Shown: positions 24,889-35,361, numbered from the stretch's first letter. The stretch: 64,000 nucleotides of DNA from Acinetobacter pittii ATCC 19004 = CIP 70.29 (GCF_000369045.1 NZ_KB849796.1:257529-321528); one strand, 5' to 3'. The notes: generated by a model not told the origin, from the sequence alone. Program-made: numbers and translations.

Positions 24889-27720
24889 ATGAGCCAAAGT
24901 CATATCCGTATTCGAGGCGCACGCACCCATAACTTAAAAAATGTGTCACTCGATATTCCACGCGACAAATTTGTGGTAATTACGGGGCTATCAGGTTCAG
25001 GAAAATCTTCTCTTGCCTTTGATACCTTGTATGCCGAAGGACAGCGCCGTTATGTCGAATCACTTTCGGCATATGCCCGTCAGTTTTTATCGCAAATGGA
25101 AAAACCTGAAGTTGACTCGATTGAAGGTTTATCACCAGCGATTGCCATTGAGCAAAAATCTACCAGTCATAACCCACGTTCAACAGTTGGTACGATTACC
25201 GAAATTTATGACTATTTGCGTTTGCTTTATGCACGTGTCGGCACGCCTTACTGCCCAGAACATGATTTGCCGATGGTCGCGCAAACTGTTTCTGAAATGG
25301 TCGATGCGGTAAAAACGCTTGAAGAAGGCACAGCACTCATGTTGCTTGCCCCTGTCGTTCGTGAGCGTAAAGGTGAGTACAGTAACCTGTTCGAACAACT
25401 ACAAGGCCAAGGTTTTGTTCGTGCTCGTGTGGATGGTGAAATCATTGATATTGATACACCACCAGAGCTCGACAAAAAGAAAAAACATACCATTGAAGTC
25501 GTTGTTGACCGCTTCAAAGTACGTGAAGACTTAGGTAACCGTATTGCTGAATCATTTGAAACCGCACTACGTTTAGGTGGCGATATTGCTGTTTTATCAT
25601 GGATGAATGGTGAACATCCTGATCGTGTTTTTTCTGCAAAACACTCATGTCCAGAATGTGATCGCGCTGTCGCAGAGCTTGAGCCACGTTTGTTTTCATT
25701 TAACAACCCTTTCGGTGCCTGCCCTGTTTGTGATGGTTTAGGTACCCGTAGTCATTTTAGCTCTGAAAAACTGATTCCAAATCCTGATCTTGCGATTAGT
25801 GAAGGCGCGATCCGTGGATGGGATCGTCAGCGTCCATATTATTATTCGATGCTGCAAAAAGTTGCCGATCATTTTGGTTTTCAACTTGATACGCCTTGGA
25901 ATCAGCTAGATAAAGATACTCAAAAGAAATTCTTACAAGGTACAGGTAAAGAAAAAGTCGATTTAAGCTATATCGACGAACGTGGCCGTAAACACACTCG
26001 CGTACAACCGTTTGAGGGAATCTTGCCTCATCTTGAGCGCCGTTATCGTGAAACTGAAAGTAACTATGTACGAGATGATTTAGCTCAGTACCTTTCTAAT
26101 GCAGCGTGTGATGCATGTGATGGTTCACGTCTTAATGAAATTTCACGCAACGTTCGTGTGAAAGATAAAACCATTGCTGACATTACCCGCATGTCAATTG
26201 GTGATGCTGAAAGCTACTATCAAGGCCTAAATCTTGAAGGTGCTAAAGGCGAAATCGCAGATAAAATCTTTAAAGAGATTCGTGAACGTCTACACTTCTT
26301 GGTGAGTGTGGGACTTAACTATTTAAGTCTAGCTCGCTCTGCCGAAACCCTATCTGGTGGTGAAGCACAGCGTATCCGTTTAGCTTCGCAGATTGGTGCA
26401 GGTTTGATGGGCGTCATGTATGTTCTTGATGAACCATCAATTGGTCTACATCAACGCGATAACGATCGTTTATTACAAACCCTCATTCGCTTACGTGATT
26501 TAGGTAACACAGTATTAGTCGTTGAACACGATGAAGATGCGATTCGTGCTGCTGACCATATTATTGATATCGGTCCTGGTGCTGGTGTACACGGTGGTGT
26601 AATTATTGCTGAAGGTACGTATGATGAATTGGCTAAACATGCCGACTCACTTACAGGACAGTATCTTTCTGGCAAACTCAAAATTGAAGTGCCAAAAAAA
26701 CGTACTGAATCACCACGTCCAGATGAAGTCATCAAACTTTCAGGTGCAGCAGGTCATAACTTAAAAAATGTCGATTTAACGATTCCACTCGGCATTATGA
26801 CTTGTGTGACTGGCGTTTCAGGTTCAGGTAAGTCAACGCTGATTAACCGTACTTTGCTTCCATTAGCAGCAACCCAACTCAATGGCGCAACAACTTTAAC
26901 CGCTGAAAAGTTTGACTCAATTGATGGACTTCAACATCTAGATAAAGTTGTTGATATTGACCAAAGCCCGATTGGCCGTACACCGCGTTCTAACCCAGCG
27001 ACTTATACAGGGTTATTTACGCCAATCCGTGAGTTATTTGCTCAAACCCCAGAAGCGAAAGCGCGTGGTTATAGTGCGGGTCGTTTCTCGTTTAACGTAA
27101 AAGGCGGACGCTGTGAAGCCTGTGAAGGCGACGGCATGATTAAAGTCGCAATGCACTTCCTACCAGATATGTATGTTCCATGCGATGCGTGTCATGGTAA
27201 ACGTTATAACCGTGAAACGCTTGAAGTGGGCTATAAAGGCAAAAACATTTCTGATGTTCTAGAAATGACTGTTGAAGATGCCGCTGAATTCTTTAGTGCC
27301 ATTCCAGTCATCCACCGCCGCTTAGAAACCTTAACTCAGGTGGGCTTAGGCTATATTCGTTTAGGTCAAGCTGCAACCACCCTCTCTGGTGGTGAAGCAC
27401 AGCGTGTAAAACTCGCACGTGAGTTAGCTAAACGTGATACGGGTAAAACACTTTATATCTTGGATGAACCAACAACAGGTCTACATTTCCATGATATTGC
27501 CAAGTTACTCGACATTTTGCATGAGCTACGTAACAAAGGTAATACCATTGTGGTGATTGAACATAACCTTGACGTCATTAAAACAGCCGACTGGGTTGTG
27601 GACTTAGGCCCTGAAGGTGGCTCAGGCGGTGGTATGATCATTGCCGAAGGTACACCTGAACAAGTGGCTGAGGTTGAGATTTCCCACACAGGTCGTTTCT
27701 TAAAACCGATGTTGAAGTAA
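24889..27720 (+). CDS. uvrA: Excinuclease ABC subunit A
   Basis: 943 residues with two ABC ATPase units. Walker A motifs are [12 protein letters not shown] and [10 protein letters not shown]. Both ABC signatures read LSGGEAQR. Zn modules are [14 protein letters not shown] and [14 protein letters not shown]. It recognises damage with UvrB in nucleotide excision repair. The start is ATG 24889 ([10 protein letters not shown]); a TTG four codons upstream is in frame but unlikely. The 296-bp upstream gap carries three TTTGTCG repeats (24717-24751). Confidence 0.97.
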   Translation: MSQSHIRIRGARTHNLKNVSLDIPRDKFVVITGLSGSGKSSLAFDTLYAEGQRRYVESLSAYARQFLSQMEKPEVDSIEGLSPAIAIEQKSTSHNPRSTVGTITEIYDYLRLLYARVGTPYCPEHDLPMVAQTVSEMVDAVKTLEEGTALMLLAPVVRERKGEYSNLFEQLQGQGFVRARVDGEIIDIDTPPELDKKKKHTIEVVVDRFKVREDLGNRIAESFETALRLGGDIAVLSWMNGEHPDRVFSAKHSCPECDRAVAELEPRLFSFNNPFGACPVCDGLGTRSHFSSEKLIPNPDLAISEGAIRGWDRQRPYYYSMLQKVADHFGFQLDTPWNQLDKDTQKKFLQGTGKEKVDLSYIDERGRKHTRVQPFEGILPHLERRYRETESNYVRDDLAQYLSNAACDACDGSRLNEISRNVRVKDKTIADITRMSIGDAESYYQGLNLEGAKGEIADKIFKEIRERLHFLVSVGLNYLSLARSAETLSGGEAQRIRLASQIGAGLMGVMYVLDEPSIGLHQRDNDRLLQTLIRLRDLGNTVLVVEHDEDAIRAADHIIDIGPGAGVHGGVIIAEGTYDELAKHADSLTGQYLSGKLKIEVPKKRTESPRPDEVIKLSGAAGHNLKNVDLTIPLGIMTCVTGVSGSGKSTLINRTLLPLAATQLNGATTLTAEKFDSIDGLQHLDKVVDIDQSPIGRTPRSNPATYTGLFTPIRELFAQTPEAKARGYSAGRFSFNVKGGRCEACEGDGMIKVAMHFLPDMYVPCDACHGKRYNRETLEVGYKGKNISDVLEMTVEDAAEFFSAIPVIHRRLETLTQVGLGYIRLGQAATTLSGGEAQRVKLARELAKRDTGKTLYILDEPTTGLHFHDIAKLLDILHELRNKGNTIVVIEHNLDVIKTADWVVDLGPEGGSGGGMIIAEGTPEQVAEVEISHTGRFLKPMLK

Positions 27721-27732
27721 TTTTCTGACTCC

Positions 27733-27776
27733 TTTTCTTCTAACTTCGTTCTTTAATGTGTGAGGTTAGAAGAAAA
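27733..27776. repeat. 12-bp inverted repeat between uvrA and the KAP ATPase gene
   Basis: TTTTCTTCTAAC (27733-27744) and GTTAGAAGAAAA (27765-27776) match perfectly across a 20-nt loop. Placed between two convergent stops, it may act as a weak terminator. It lacks a GC-rich stem and a clean U tract. Confidence 0.5.
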
Positions 27777-27791
27777 TGGATAATAAATTCT

Positions 27792-29465
27792 TTAAGTCTT
27801 TGTCATTAAATGATTTTCAATAATATCCTGCATATATCTTTTTTTAAATTCTGATTCCTGACCAATTTTCTGTAGAACCCTTACAATTATTGAATCTATA
27901 GAATCATCTTCCCTTGTTATTAAATATAATCTTTTTAAATACTGTATTAGGCTATCATTTCCTTCAATGAAAAAAGTTTCCTGATAAATTTCTTCAGTCA
28001 AATATTTAAACCATTCATCAAATGAAAATTTTCGTAACTGATCCTTATCATTTTCACTTTTAAAATTACCCCACTTTAAAAAATAAGACGCGATCTCACT
28101 TAAAGTTTTTTCTTCAACATGATTTTTAGCTAGATCATCAATATACCTATAAAAAATATTACTTTCATAACCCCATAATTGTCGCTCTTTATTTGCATGT
28201 GTAATCGATCTTGATAAGTCTGAGTGAATATAGCTTATGATTCCTGCTTTAAACTGTTCAGCTTTATCGTAAGTCGGTAAATATTTATGCAGAATTTCAT
28301 ACATAAATGCAGAATTGTGAAATCCCTCTATTGCTAAATATTTAACCTCTAATGAAGCAATGTATTCAAGATCCTTCTCATCTAACTCCAAATCATGTCG
28401 TTTTTCAAAAATCCTCCAAATCTTATTCCTAATATTTTGATTTTCATCAGAAATTAACTCAGAATTAGCTAACCTATTTAATTCATTAAAATTAATAATA
28501 TCTCGCTGCTCGAACCATTTTTTAAATTCGATTAACCACTCGTCCTCACGATTGAATGAGTAAGATATATTTTGTAATTTTTCATAAATTTGTTTCTTTA
28601 TAGGGCTCCAAGCTTCTCTCTCCTTTTCGGTAACATATTTACAATCATCCCAACTATATTCAAAGTTTGGAAAATCTTGAATTAAGTAACCTTGTAAAAT
28701 CCGAATTAAGATAATTTCTTTTGTTGAATAGGCAATATCTTTTGTTAGCTCAGTAAGAAAGTGTCGAAATAATTTAATCACTTTTTGAAAGAAGCGAAAA
28801 TTATGAATTTCTAATTTTTCAGCAAAATCAATCATTAGGTTAATTAATTTCTCATCGATACCTTTAGTATTTTCCCGAATCAAAGGTTCAACAGAGTTTA
28901 AGATTATTGTTTCATCAACTAACTTCTCTTTGTAATCACCATATTTATTCTTATTTTCAGCCTCTGTTTTATCTTCATCTAAGATCAAAATAATTTGACA
29001 ATTTTTTTCTAATTTTAGATAGTTTGCCAAACCCATAACATCTTTAATATCTAATTTATCAGACATTCGCTCGAAGTCATCAAAGCAAATGATGGCATCT
29101 TTGACCTGATTAAACATCAAACTATCAAAAATTTTGGTAGGAATACTCAAACCAAAGTGTGAAACTCTTGTATCTTTAAAAATAGAAGGTAATCCTCGAA
29201 CCCATCTAGGAATTTCTAAAGTGGAATGATTATTTTCGATATTGCAATAAATATGCGTTTTCAAATCACTCAATGACTGAAGACCAAATAATGATACGTA
29301 TACATATTTCTTTTTAAAGTTATCCCTTTCTATAAACTTTTTCCAAAAAAAAGTCTTACCAACTCCCCAAGGTCCTGTAATAGCAATTGCTGTACCAATT
29401 TTTTCATTTTTGATATTAGTTTCTAATAATTCTTTTAATCTTTGTTCTTTATCTAATATATTCAT
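27792..29465 (-). CDS. KAP-family P-loop ATPase (possible phage-defence protein)
   Basis: 557 residues. Walker A is AITGPWGVGKTFF near residue 33. Walker B is AIICFDDFERMS near residue 125, with the paired acidic residues of KAP/STAND ATPases. The C-terminal 350 residues are helical, Lys/Glu/Ile-rich and without a domain I recognise. KAP ATPases include PifA, the F-plasmid phage-exclusion protein, so a defence role is possible but inferred. The base and codon use is clearly more AT-rich than flanking uvrA, which suggests horizontal acquisition. No ribosome-binding site is evident. It lies 83 bp downstream of the diguanylate cyclase on the same strand. Confidence 0.7.
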   Translation of the reverse strand: MNILDKEQRLKELLETNIKNEKIGTAIAITGPWGVGKTFFWKKFIERDNFKKKYVYVSLFGLQSLSDLKTHIYCNIENNHSTLEIPRWVRGLPSIFKDTRVSHFGLSIPTKIFDSLMFNQVKDAIICFDDFERMSDKLDIKDVMGLANYLKLEKNCQIILILDEDKTEAENKNKYGDYKEKLVDETIILNSVEPLIRENTKGIDEKLINLMIDFAEKLEIHNFRFFQKVIKLFRHFLTELTKDIAYSTKEIILIRILQGYLIQDFPNFEYSWDDCKYVTEKEREAWSPIKKQIYEKLQNISYSFNREDEWLIEFKKWFEQRDIINFNELNRLANSELISDENQNIRNKIWRIFEKRHDLELDEKDLEYIASLEVKYLAIEGFHNSAFMYEILHKYLPTYDKAEQFKAGIISYIHSDLSRSITHANKERQLWGYESNIFYRYIDDLAKNHVEEKTLSEIASYFLKWGNFKSENDKDQLRKFSFDEWFKYLTEEIYQETFFIEGNDSLIQYLKRLYLITREDDSIDSIIVRVLQKIGQESEFKKRYMQDIIENHLMTKT

Positions 29466-29548
29466 AATTCAGTATATTTCAAACCAATAGATATCTAATA
29501 AACCACAGATAATTTGATTTTTCAAAATAAGGTCCATAAGGGTTTGAT

Positions 29549-31258
29549 CTACCCCTCAACTGCATTCCGACCTCGGGCCTTAGCTCTTAATAGTGAACGA
29601 TCAGCTTTCTCTAAAAGCTCAATCCAACTCGCCGCTCCGATAGCAAAACCAATACTGACAGAGACATGCAATTTTTCATCTGAACCAGATAAACAAATCT
29701 CTTCTAAAGAAATCGCAATCCGAATTTTCTCTGCTAAAAGACGAGCATCTACAAATTGTACTTGCTCTAGCAATATTAAAAATTCATCACCTCCATAACG
29801 AACAATTAAATCCGAACTTCGAATATTTTGCTTTAATTGCTCGGCAATACTGACAATGACGCGATCACCTACGATATGCCCATATTCGTCGTTCACCTGT
29901 TTAAAACGATCAATATCGATAATCATTAAACAGGTCTGCGTGAATTTTTGAGGATAACTTTCAACTATTTTTAAATATTCAGATAAAGCTAAACGATTGG
30001 ACACTCCAGTGAGTGGATCAGTATTGGCAATGTTCTTTAACTGAAATTCAAAAGCGTCGCGTTGTTGCAACATACGTTGTAATCGGTCAATTGCTTCAAA
30101 TAGAGAAAAAAATTCACCTTTGGTGGTGACATTCATCTCATCTTTACAATGATCAGAACTATGCGATAAATCTAAAATTAAAGTTCTCGCTTTAATTAAA
30201 GGCGAAAATACTCGTCTTTGAGCATATATCAGAGTAAGTAATGCTGTAGCCAAAGAAATTAGAGAAATAAATAAAGTTAAAAAGAAACCATTTCGAGCAA
30301 TTGCATTTTCTTGAGTGGCAATGACTACACTCTCATTAAGAATATAACTCTGCAAATCAACCACAGTGGTAAATTTACCTACAATTGCTTCGGTTAACTG
30401 TGTACCACTTAAAAAATATGGTTCGCCCTTTTGGCTTTCTTCTAATAGCCTTTCTACAATCGGAATACCCTGATCTATAAACTCTGTTTTCACTCTAGAA
30501 TATAACCGACGATATTCTGGTGTTTTTGCCTGTTCAGGCTGCAAGGTATCGACCAAAATCCATAAATATCTAGCTTGATGTTGAGTTTGTAGAGAACGAG
30601 CACGATTATTACTTGGAATCTCTTCATTAAAACTGACGGGAGCAATAATGTTAGATGCCATACGCCCAGCCTGATCACGCATATCAGTCAGCACAATAAT
30701 AAGCGTAAAATAATTAGAAATGCGGCTGTCTTTACTTTTTAACTGCAACATTAGTTTTTGCAGTATTTCCCTACAATTATCCCATGCGCCAAACATTCCT
30801 AAAATGGCATTATCCAGTTGAACAGAAGTTCTTGCTGTATATGGAGTTTCACCGTAATAATCAACGACACGTCGGGCTTGTCTAAGATTTTCTTTGAAAT
30901 TGGTTTGGAGCTCATTTGCTAAGGAAACATAACCAGCTTGTTTTAAAATTAAAATGCTTGTATCAATTTGCGCATCAACGATTAAACGAAATTTTTTTAA
31001 TTCTTGCTGATTTTTTACCAAATCATGAGGACCACTCGACATCATTTTATTAGCAGGAGCACGTTCCTTAGAAACTTTATAGGCAATATCGGCTACTGCT
31101 CTTAAACTTTTTATTTCAGCTAGGGCTTGTCTAGTTTTTATATAATCCTGATAGCTTCCCACAATAAGAGGTACTGCCATGAATAATAAAGATAAAATAA
31201 TAACCAGCATAAAAAAGAACAGTCGATTACTAATATGCTCTGAACGTAATCCTGACAT
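29549..31258 (-). CDS. Membrane-anchored diguanylate cyclase (GGDEF)
   Basis: 569 residues. There is a TM helix at about residues 13-33, a roughly 290-residue periplasmic helical sensor, a second TM near residue 320 and a HAMP-like linker. The C-terminal GGDEF domain begins NTDPLTGVSNRLAL. The active site reads RYGGDEFLIL and the inhibitory I-site RSSD sits five residues upstream, so a product-inhibited active cyclase making c-di-GMP is predicted. No EAL domain is present. The periplasmic signal is unknown. Confidence 0.9.
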   Translation of the reverse strand: MSGLRSEHISNRLFFFMLVIILSLLFMAVPLIVGSYQDYIKTRQALAEIKSLRAVADIAYKVSKERAPANKMMSSGPHDLVKNQQELKKFRLIVDAQIDTSILILKQAGYVSLANELQTNFKENLRQARRVVDYYGETPYTARTSVQLDNAILGMFGAWDNCREILQKLMLQLKSKDSRISNYFTLIIVLTDMRDQAGRMASNIIAPVSFNEEIPSNNRARSLQTQHQARYLWILVDTLQPEQAKTPEYRRLYSRVKTEFIDQGIPIVERLLEESQKGEPYFLSGTQLTEAIVGKFTTVVDLQSYILNESVVIATQENAIARNGFFLTLFISLISLATALLTLIYAQRRVFSPLIKARTLILDLSHSSDHCKDEMNVTTKGEFFSLFEAIDRLQRMLQQRDAFEFQLKNIANTDPLTGVSNRLALSEYLKIVESYPQKFTQTCLMIIDIDRFKQVNDEYGHIVGDRVIVSIAEQLKQNIRSSDLIVRYGGDEFLILLEQVQFVDARLLAEKIRIAISLEEICLSGSDEKLHVSVSIGFAIGAASWIELLEKADRSLLRAKARGRNAVEG

Positions 31259-31494
31259 TTCTAGCTGGTACTCCGTAAATGTCCTGCCATTTTTAATACG
31301 ATATAAATTAGGCTTAAATCCATCCTAGCATTTTAATAACTAAAATTTCATCATTAACCCCTTCATTTCTTTTTTAATAATTATACGATCCCTAAATTTT
31401 GTCAGCTTAAATAACAAATGAATCGAAAAATTGAATGCTTTTTATAAAAAAACTCTATTTTACAGATTAAAGATTTTTAATCATGATAGTAAAA

Positions 31495-31566
31495 ACAGTA
31501 TTTACTTGTCCTCTTGGATGCCTCTCCCAGCATCCACTGCCCAGCTTTAAGCTGGGCTCTTTTTGG
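31495..31566 (+). ncRNA. Candidate small RNA, plus strand
   Basis: GGATGC..GCATCC (31516-31521/31530-31535, loop of 8) is followed 3 nt later by GCCCAGC..GCTGGGC (31539-31545/31551-31557, loop of 5). TCTTTTT then follows, a textbook two-hairpin 3' end with an intrinsic terminator. No open frame or gene precedes it on this strand, since the flanking gene points left. A TTTACA at 31459-31464 could be its -35, but the -10 (CATGAT or GATAGT) is weak, so the 5' end is a guess. Confidence 0.4.
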
Positions 31567-31629
31567 CCTCTTATTTTTTCAATAAAATTCACATAACTCT
31601 TATTTTAATTTTTAGATTTTCTTACAGAT

Positions 31630-31741
31630 AAAAAAAAGCTCAACCTTGGGGAAAGCTGAGCTCGTAAAATCTGATGTGTTCTACACATCGTATCTGGGCA
31701 AACACTTTAAATCCTAAAAAACGTTAGGCAGTGAACTTTGC
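31630..31741 (-). ncRNA. Candidate small RNA of about 110 nt, minus strand
   Basis: Reading leftwards, three hairpins follow a good promoter. They are CCTAA..TTAGG (about 31711-31726), GATGTGT..ACACATC (31673-31679/31683-31689, loop of 3) and a terminal AGCTCA..TGAGCT stem (31637-31642/31657-31662) ending in eight U. The frame has no meaningful coding potential. It sits alone between the diguanylate cyclase and omp33-36 and is tail-to-tail with the plus-strand candidate. I cannot name it. Confidence 0.6.
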
Positions 31742-31747
31742 AATCGA

Positions 31748-31776
31748 ATTATGTGATTTACTTCTACCTTTGTAAA
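31748..31776 (-). promoter_or_regulatory. Promoter of the minus-strand small RNA
   Basis: On the minus strand, TTTACA (31776-31771) and CATAAT (31753-31748) are separated by exactly 17 bp. The predicted transcription start is near 31741, just 5' of the first hairpin. Confidence 0.6.
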
Positions 31777-32201
31777 GTTGATTAAATTAATCAGGATTAA
31801 AATTTTAATCGTTTTTTCAACTTAAAATAGAGATTTCTTTTATTTTATTCACTTATATAATAATTAAGAATAGTTAAATTTTTTAGTTAAACTAATCCAA
31901 ATATTGTTAACTATTCCTCAAAATAAAACGAATTTGACAATAAAATGGCGATTTTTTATTCATATTGTAAACACAGCTATATTTTTGTGAATGTTAAAAC
32001 CGATTAATGCAATCTATTTTTCCAATCACAATTGTAATATCTTTTTAACATTTACTTCTTAATTCTTAATGAAATATAATTATTAGCTTATTGTAAATGT
32101 TCATTTTTTTATCAGGTTGACAAACCACTTTTCATTTGATTAGTTTTTCACCAATTTTAACATAAGTGTCAAATATCTTTAACATTACCTTTTCTAGATT
32201 A

Positions 32202-32229
32202 TTGACTTCATAAATTGTTACAATACAAT
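32202..32229 (+). promoter_or_regulatory. omp33-36 promoter
   Basis: TTGACT (32202-32207) and TACAAT (32224-32229) have a 16-bp spacer. The start would be near 32236, giving a short leader of about 32 nt. Confidence 0.55.
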
Positions 32230-32267
32230 GACCCCAGCTTTATCTCTTGTTAATGCTGGAAATGATT

Positions 32268-33167
32268 ATGAAAAAACTTGGTTTAGCCACTGCTGTATTA
32301 TTAGCCATGACCGGTGCTCATGCTTATCAATTTGAAGTTCAAGGTCAATCTGAATATGTTGACACAACTGCAAACGATAAAAACTTCACTGGTGACGTTG
32401 CTGGTACATTCTATTTAAAAAATGTTGATACCGCTAAGGGTCCTTTAGCTGAAGCAGCTTTCTTGAACCAAGCTTCTAGCGTATCTTTAGGTTATAGCTA
32501 CCAACAGTATGACCAAAACAACGTAAACTACCACGTAGGTACATACGGTGTTAAAGGTGAGGCTTACGTTCCTACTCCTTACCTTCCTGTATATGCTAGC
32601 GCAACTTATAACCACACTGATGTTGATGGTAAAAACAACTTCTCTAAAGATGACAACGGCGACCGTTATGCATTAGAAGTTGGTGCTATGTTGTTACCTA
32701 ACTTCTTGATGACTGTTGGTTATACAAGCGTTGCTAACCAATTCGCTTTAGATAACTTCGGTATCATCAGCAACGGTATCTACACTGCTGCGAACCAAAC
32801 TGCTGCGATTCAAGACGACCAAGATGCTGTTACAGCTCGTGCTAAATATGTAGGTCCAATCGATGGAACTAACATGGCAATTGGTTTTGAAGCTGCTGGT
32901 GCTTTCGGTCAAGAAAACCAATACGGTTTGAAAACTGACCTTTACTTAACTCCTAAGTTAAGCGTTGGCGCTTCTTTCGTTGGTAACGATGGTTCAGCTG
33001 ACATCAAAGGCAATGACCTTGGTGAATTCCGTCAAGCTTGGGGTGGTAACGTAAACTACTTCATTACTCCAGCTGTAGCAGTTGGTGCATCGTACATGAA
33101 AGCTGACGTTAAAAAGTCTAGCTACGATACACAAACTATCGGCTTAAATACTAAATTCCGTTTCTAA
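32268..33167 (+). CDS. omp33-36: Outer-membrane porin Omp33-36 (Omp34)
   Basis: 299 residues. The signal peptide MKKLGLATAVLLAMTGAHA is cut before YQFEVQGQSEYV, the mature N-terminus I recognise for A. baumannii Omp33-36. Repeating amphipathic beta strands and a terminal Phe (NTKFRF) indicate a barrel for BAM insertion. Known of this protein: a channel implicated in carbapenem susceptibility, host-cell cytotoxicity and fibronectin binding. The start is ATG 32268, since in-frame upstream codons would spoil the signal peptide. GPLAEAAFLNQAS is shared with the second porin at 56418. Confidence 0.9.
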   Translation: MKKLGLATAVLLAMTGAHAYQFEVQGQSEYVDTTANDKNFTGDVAGTFYLKNVDTAKGPLAEAAFLNQASSVSLGYSYQQYDQNNVNYHVGTYGVKGEAYVPTPYLPVYASATYNHTDVDGKNNFSKDDNGDRYALEVGAMLLPNFLMTVGYTSVANQFALDNFGIISNGIYTAANQTAAIQDDQDAVTARAKYVGPIDGTNMAIGFEAAGAFGQENQYGLKTDLYLTPKLSVGASFVGNDGSADIKGNDLGEFRQAWGGNVNYFITPAVAVGASYMKADVKKSSYDTQTIGLNTKFRF

Positions 33168-33187
33168 TTTAATTTAGAAATCGAATT

Positions 33188-33215
33188 AAAAAAGGACTCA
33201 AATGAGTCCTTTTTT
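33188..33215. terminator. Bidirectional terminator between omp33-36 and betT
   Basis: AAAAAAGGACTC pairs with GAGTCCTTTTTT around a 4-nt loop; the T run is eight long. Confidence 0.85.
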
Positions 33216-33227
33216 TTACAGCTAAAT

Positions 33228-35195
33228 TTAGCTTCGTACAATATTTAAGAAATATAAATGGCGTTCATACTGATCGATAATGTCCTGAATTAAATCTTCT
33301 TGGGTCCAATCCATTACATCATAGTTCTGTCCACCTTCTCTTAAAAACACTTCGGCTTGGAAATATTGTCCATCTTCGGCTTCAGTACGTCCAATTAAAA
33401 AACTTGGTGGCACTGTTTCACGTGAAACAACTTTATAAATAAAATTAATTTCATTGTGATGATCGACTCGAAGCTGCATCCCATCCTCAAGTTGAGTAAT
33501 TGAAACTTCTAAATGACGGCGTCTAAATTCATGTTTGATATTTTCAAACGCACGAGCCACTTGTTTTTCGATATATTCTCTTACCTCTTCTTCACTATGA
33601 GGATAGTGCATGATTAAACCTAGCCGCTGTTGCCAGCTTCTTGGATTATGAATAGCACGTGGCGTAATGCGCGCTTCCTGAATGGCTTGCATTTTCGTGA
33701 CATCAAGATGCAATGCTTTTATTAATCCCCAACTCATGAACAGCATAACCAAAGTAAACGGCAATGCGCTCATAATGATTGAAGATTGAAGCGCAGCCAA
33801 ACCACCGACTAACAATAAAATAATGGCGAGTACAGCCATCAGTACTGTCCAGAACAAACGTTGCCAAGTCGGTGAGTTGTCAGTTTTTGACGTTAAGTAG
33901 TCTGTTACCAATGCTCCAGAGTCAGCAGAGGTCACAAAGAAAAGAATAACCAGCACAGTGGCTAAAACATTCATAACACCTGACCACGGCAAGTGACCTA
34001 AAAACTCAAATAGAGCTACAGATGAGTCTTGCTGAACAGCCTGAATAAGAGTGTTTTGATGCTCATGAATAATGCTAAATAACGCAGCGTTTCCTAAAAA
34101 ACCCATCCAGATAATGGTAAAGCCTGTCGGGATGAGGAGAACCCCTACAATAAATTCTCGAATACTGCGTCCACGTGAAACCCTTGCGATAAACATACCC
34201 ACAAATGGTGACCAAGAAATCCACCAAGCCCAATACAAAATTGTCCAACCACCTATCCAGCCATTCGGTTGGTAAGCATAAAGGTTGAAGGTCATTGTAA
34301 ATAAATTAGAAAAATACTGACCTGTATTTTGAATTGTCGTTTGAAGCAAATAAATGCTTGGTCCACAAATGAAAACAAAGGTTAATAAAATAACGGCTAA
34401 AACTAGATTCAATTCGGATAGGCGTTTTACCCCTTTATCAAGGCCTAAAAAGACCGATAAAGAAGCCAAAATACTCACCACGACAATTAAAATAATCTGT
34501 ATATAAGTGCTTTGCTCTATACCTAAAAGATAATGCAAGCCAGAGTTAATCTGGGTAACACCGAATCCGAGAGAAGTTGCTACACCAAATACCGTACCAA
34601 TAGTCGCAAATATATCGATGCTGTCGCCCCAAGGCCCATAAATCTTTTTACCAATGAGAGGATAAAGGGCTGAACGGGTCTTTAAGGGTAAATTATGTCG
34701 ATAAGCAAAATAAGCTAAAGATAGTCCCACTAATGCATAAATTGCCCAAGCATGTAAGCCCCAGTGGAAGAAGGTCACCCTTAATGCTTGCTGTGCTGCC
34801 TCAATAGTCTGAGCATCCCCACTCGGTGGATTAACATAATGCATGACAGGTTCGGCAACTCCGAAGAACATGAGACCGATACCCATCCCTGCTGTAAACA
34901 GCATGGCAAACCAAGACCCATTATTATATTCAGGCTGACTATGGTCAGGTCCTAATTTAATTCGACCTATTGATGAACAGGCGATATAAATCAATAAAAT
35001 AAGAAAGAAGGCTACAGATAAAACATAAAACCAGCTAAATGAATCGGTGATCCATTGTTTTAATTGCTGCGTTAGAAGTTCAAAAGAACTCGGGGCGATC
35101 ACAACAACTGCCAAGAACAAAGCAATAATAATGACCGTACCAAAAAATACGTTAGGATTAACGTTTGCGAACCAACCTGGTTGTTTGGAAGGCAT
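33228..35195 (-). CDS. betT: BCCT-family choline/betaine transporter, BetT-type
   Basis: 655 residues with 12 membrane segments. The BCCT signature region reads MGIGLMFFGVAEPVMHY, with the Trp-rich segment WTILYWAWWISWSPFVGMFI. A cytoplasmic C-terminal tail of about 140 residues gives a length close to E. coli BetT (677). It takes up choline or betaine in symport for osmoprotection, and the long tail in BetT proteins is linked to osmotic activation. No bet oxidation genes are in the window. Confidence 0.9.
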   Translation of the reverse strand: MPSKQPGWFANVNPNVFFGTVIIIALFLAVVVIAPSSFELLTQQLKQWITDSFSWFYVLSVAFFLILLIYIACSSIGRIKLGPDHSQPEYNNGSWFAMLFTAGMGIGLMFFGVAEPVMHYVNPPSGDAQTIEAAQQALRVTFFHWGLHAWAIYALVGLSLAYFAYRHNLPLKTRSALYPLIGKKIYGPWGDSIDIFATIGTVFGVATSLGFGVTQINSGLHYLLGIEQSTYIQIILIVVVSILASLSVFLGLDKGVKRLSELNLVLAVILLTFVFICGPSIYLLQTTIQNTGQYFSNLFTMTFNLYAYQPNGWIGGWTILYWAWWISWSPFVGMFIARVSRGRSIREFIVGVLLIPTGFTIIWMGFLGNAALFSIIHEHQNTLIQAVQQDSSVALFEFLGHLPWSGVMNVLATVLVILFFVTSADSGALVTDYLTSKTDNSPTWQRLFWTVLMAVLAIILLLVGGLAALQSSIIMSALPFTLVMLFMSWGLIKALHLDVTKMQAIQEARITPRAIHNPRSWQQRLGLIMHYPHSEEEVREYIEKQVARAFENIKHEFRRRHLEVSITQLEDGMQLRVDHHNEINFIYKVVSRETVPPSFLIGRTEAEDGQYFQAEVFLREGGQNYDVMDWTQEDLIQDIIDQYERHLYFLNIVRS

Positions 35196-35361
35196 AACTC
35201 CTCCATGTTATTTTAATGAAAAGTGATAGGCATAAAGCCAATAAAGACATTCACAGAATGAACAAAGTTAAATCTTTCAATAGAGAAAGCCGATAATACT
35301 TTAAATAAACTTAAATAATATTGCAGTTACAAAGGTGTAAAAAATTAAAACACCTTCTCCT

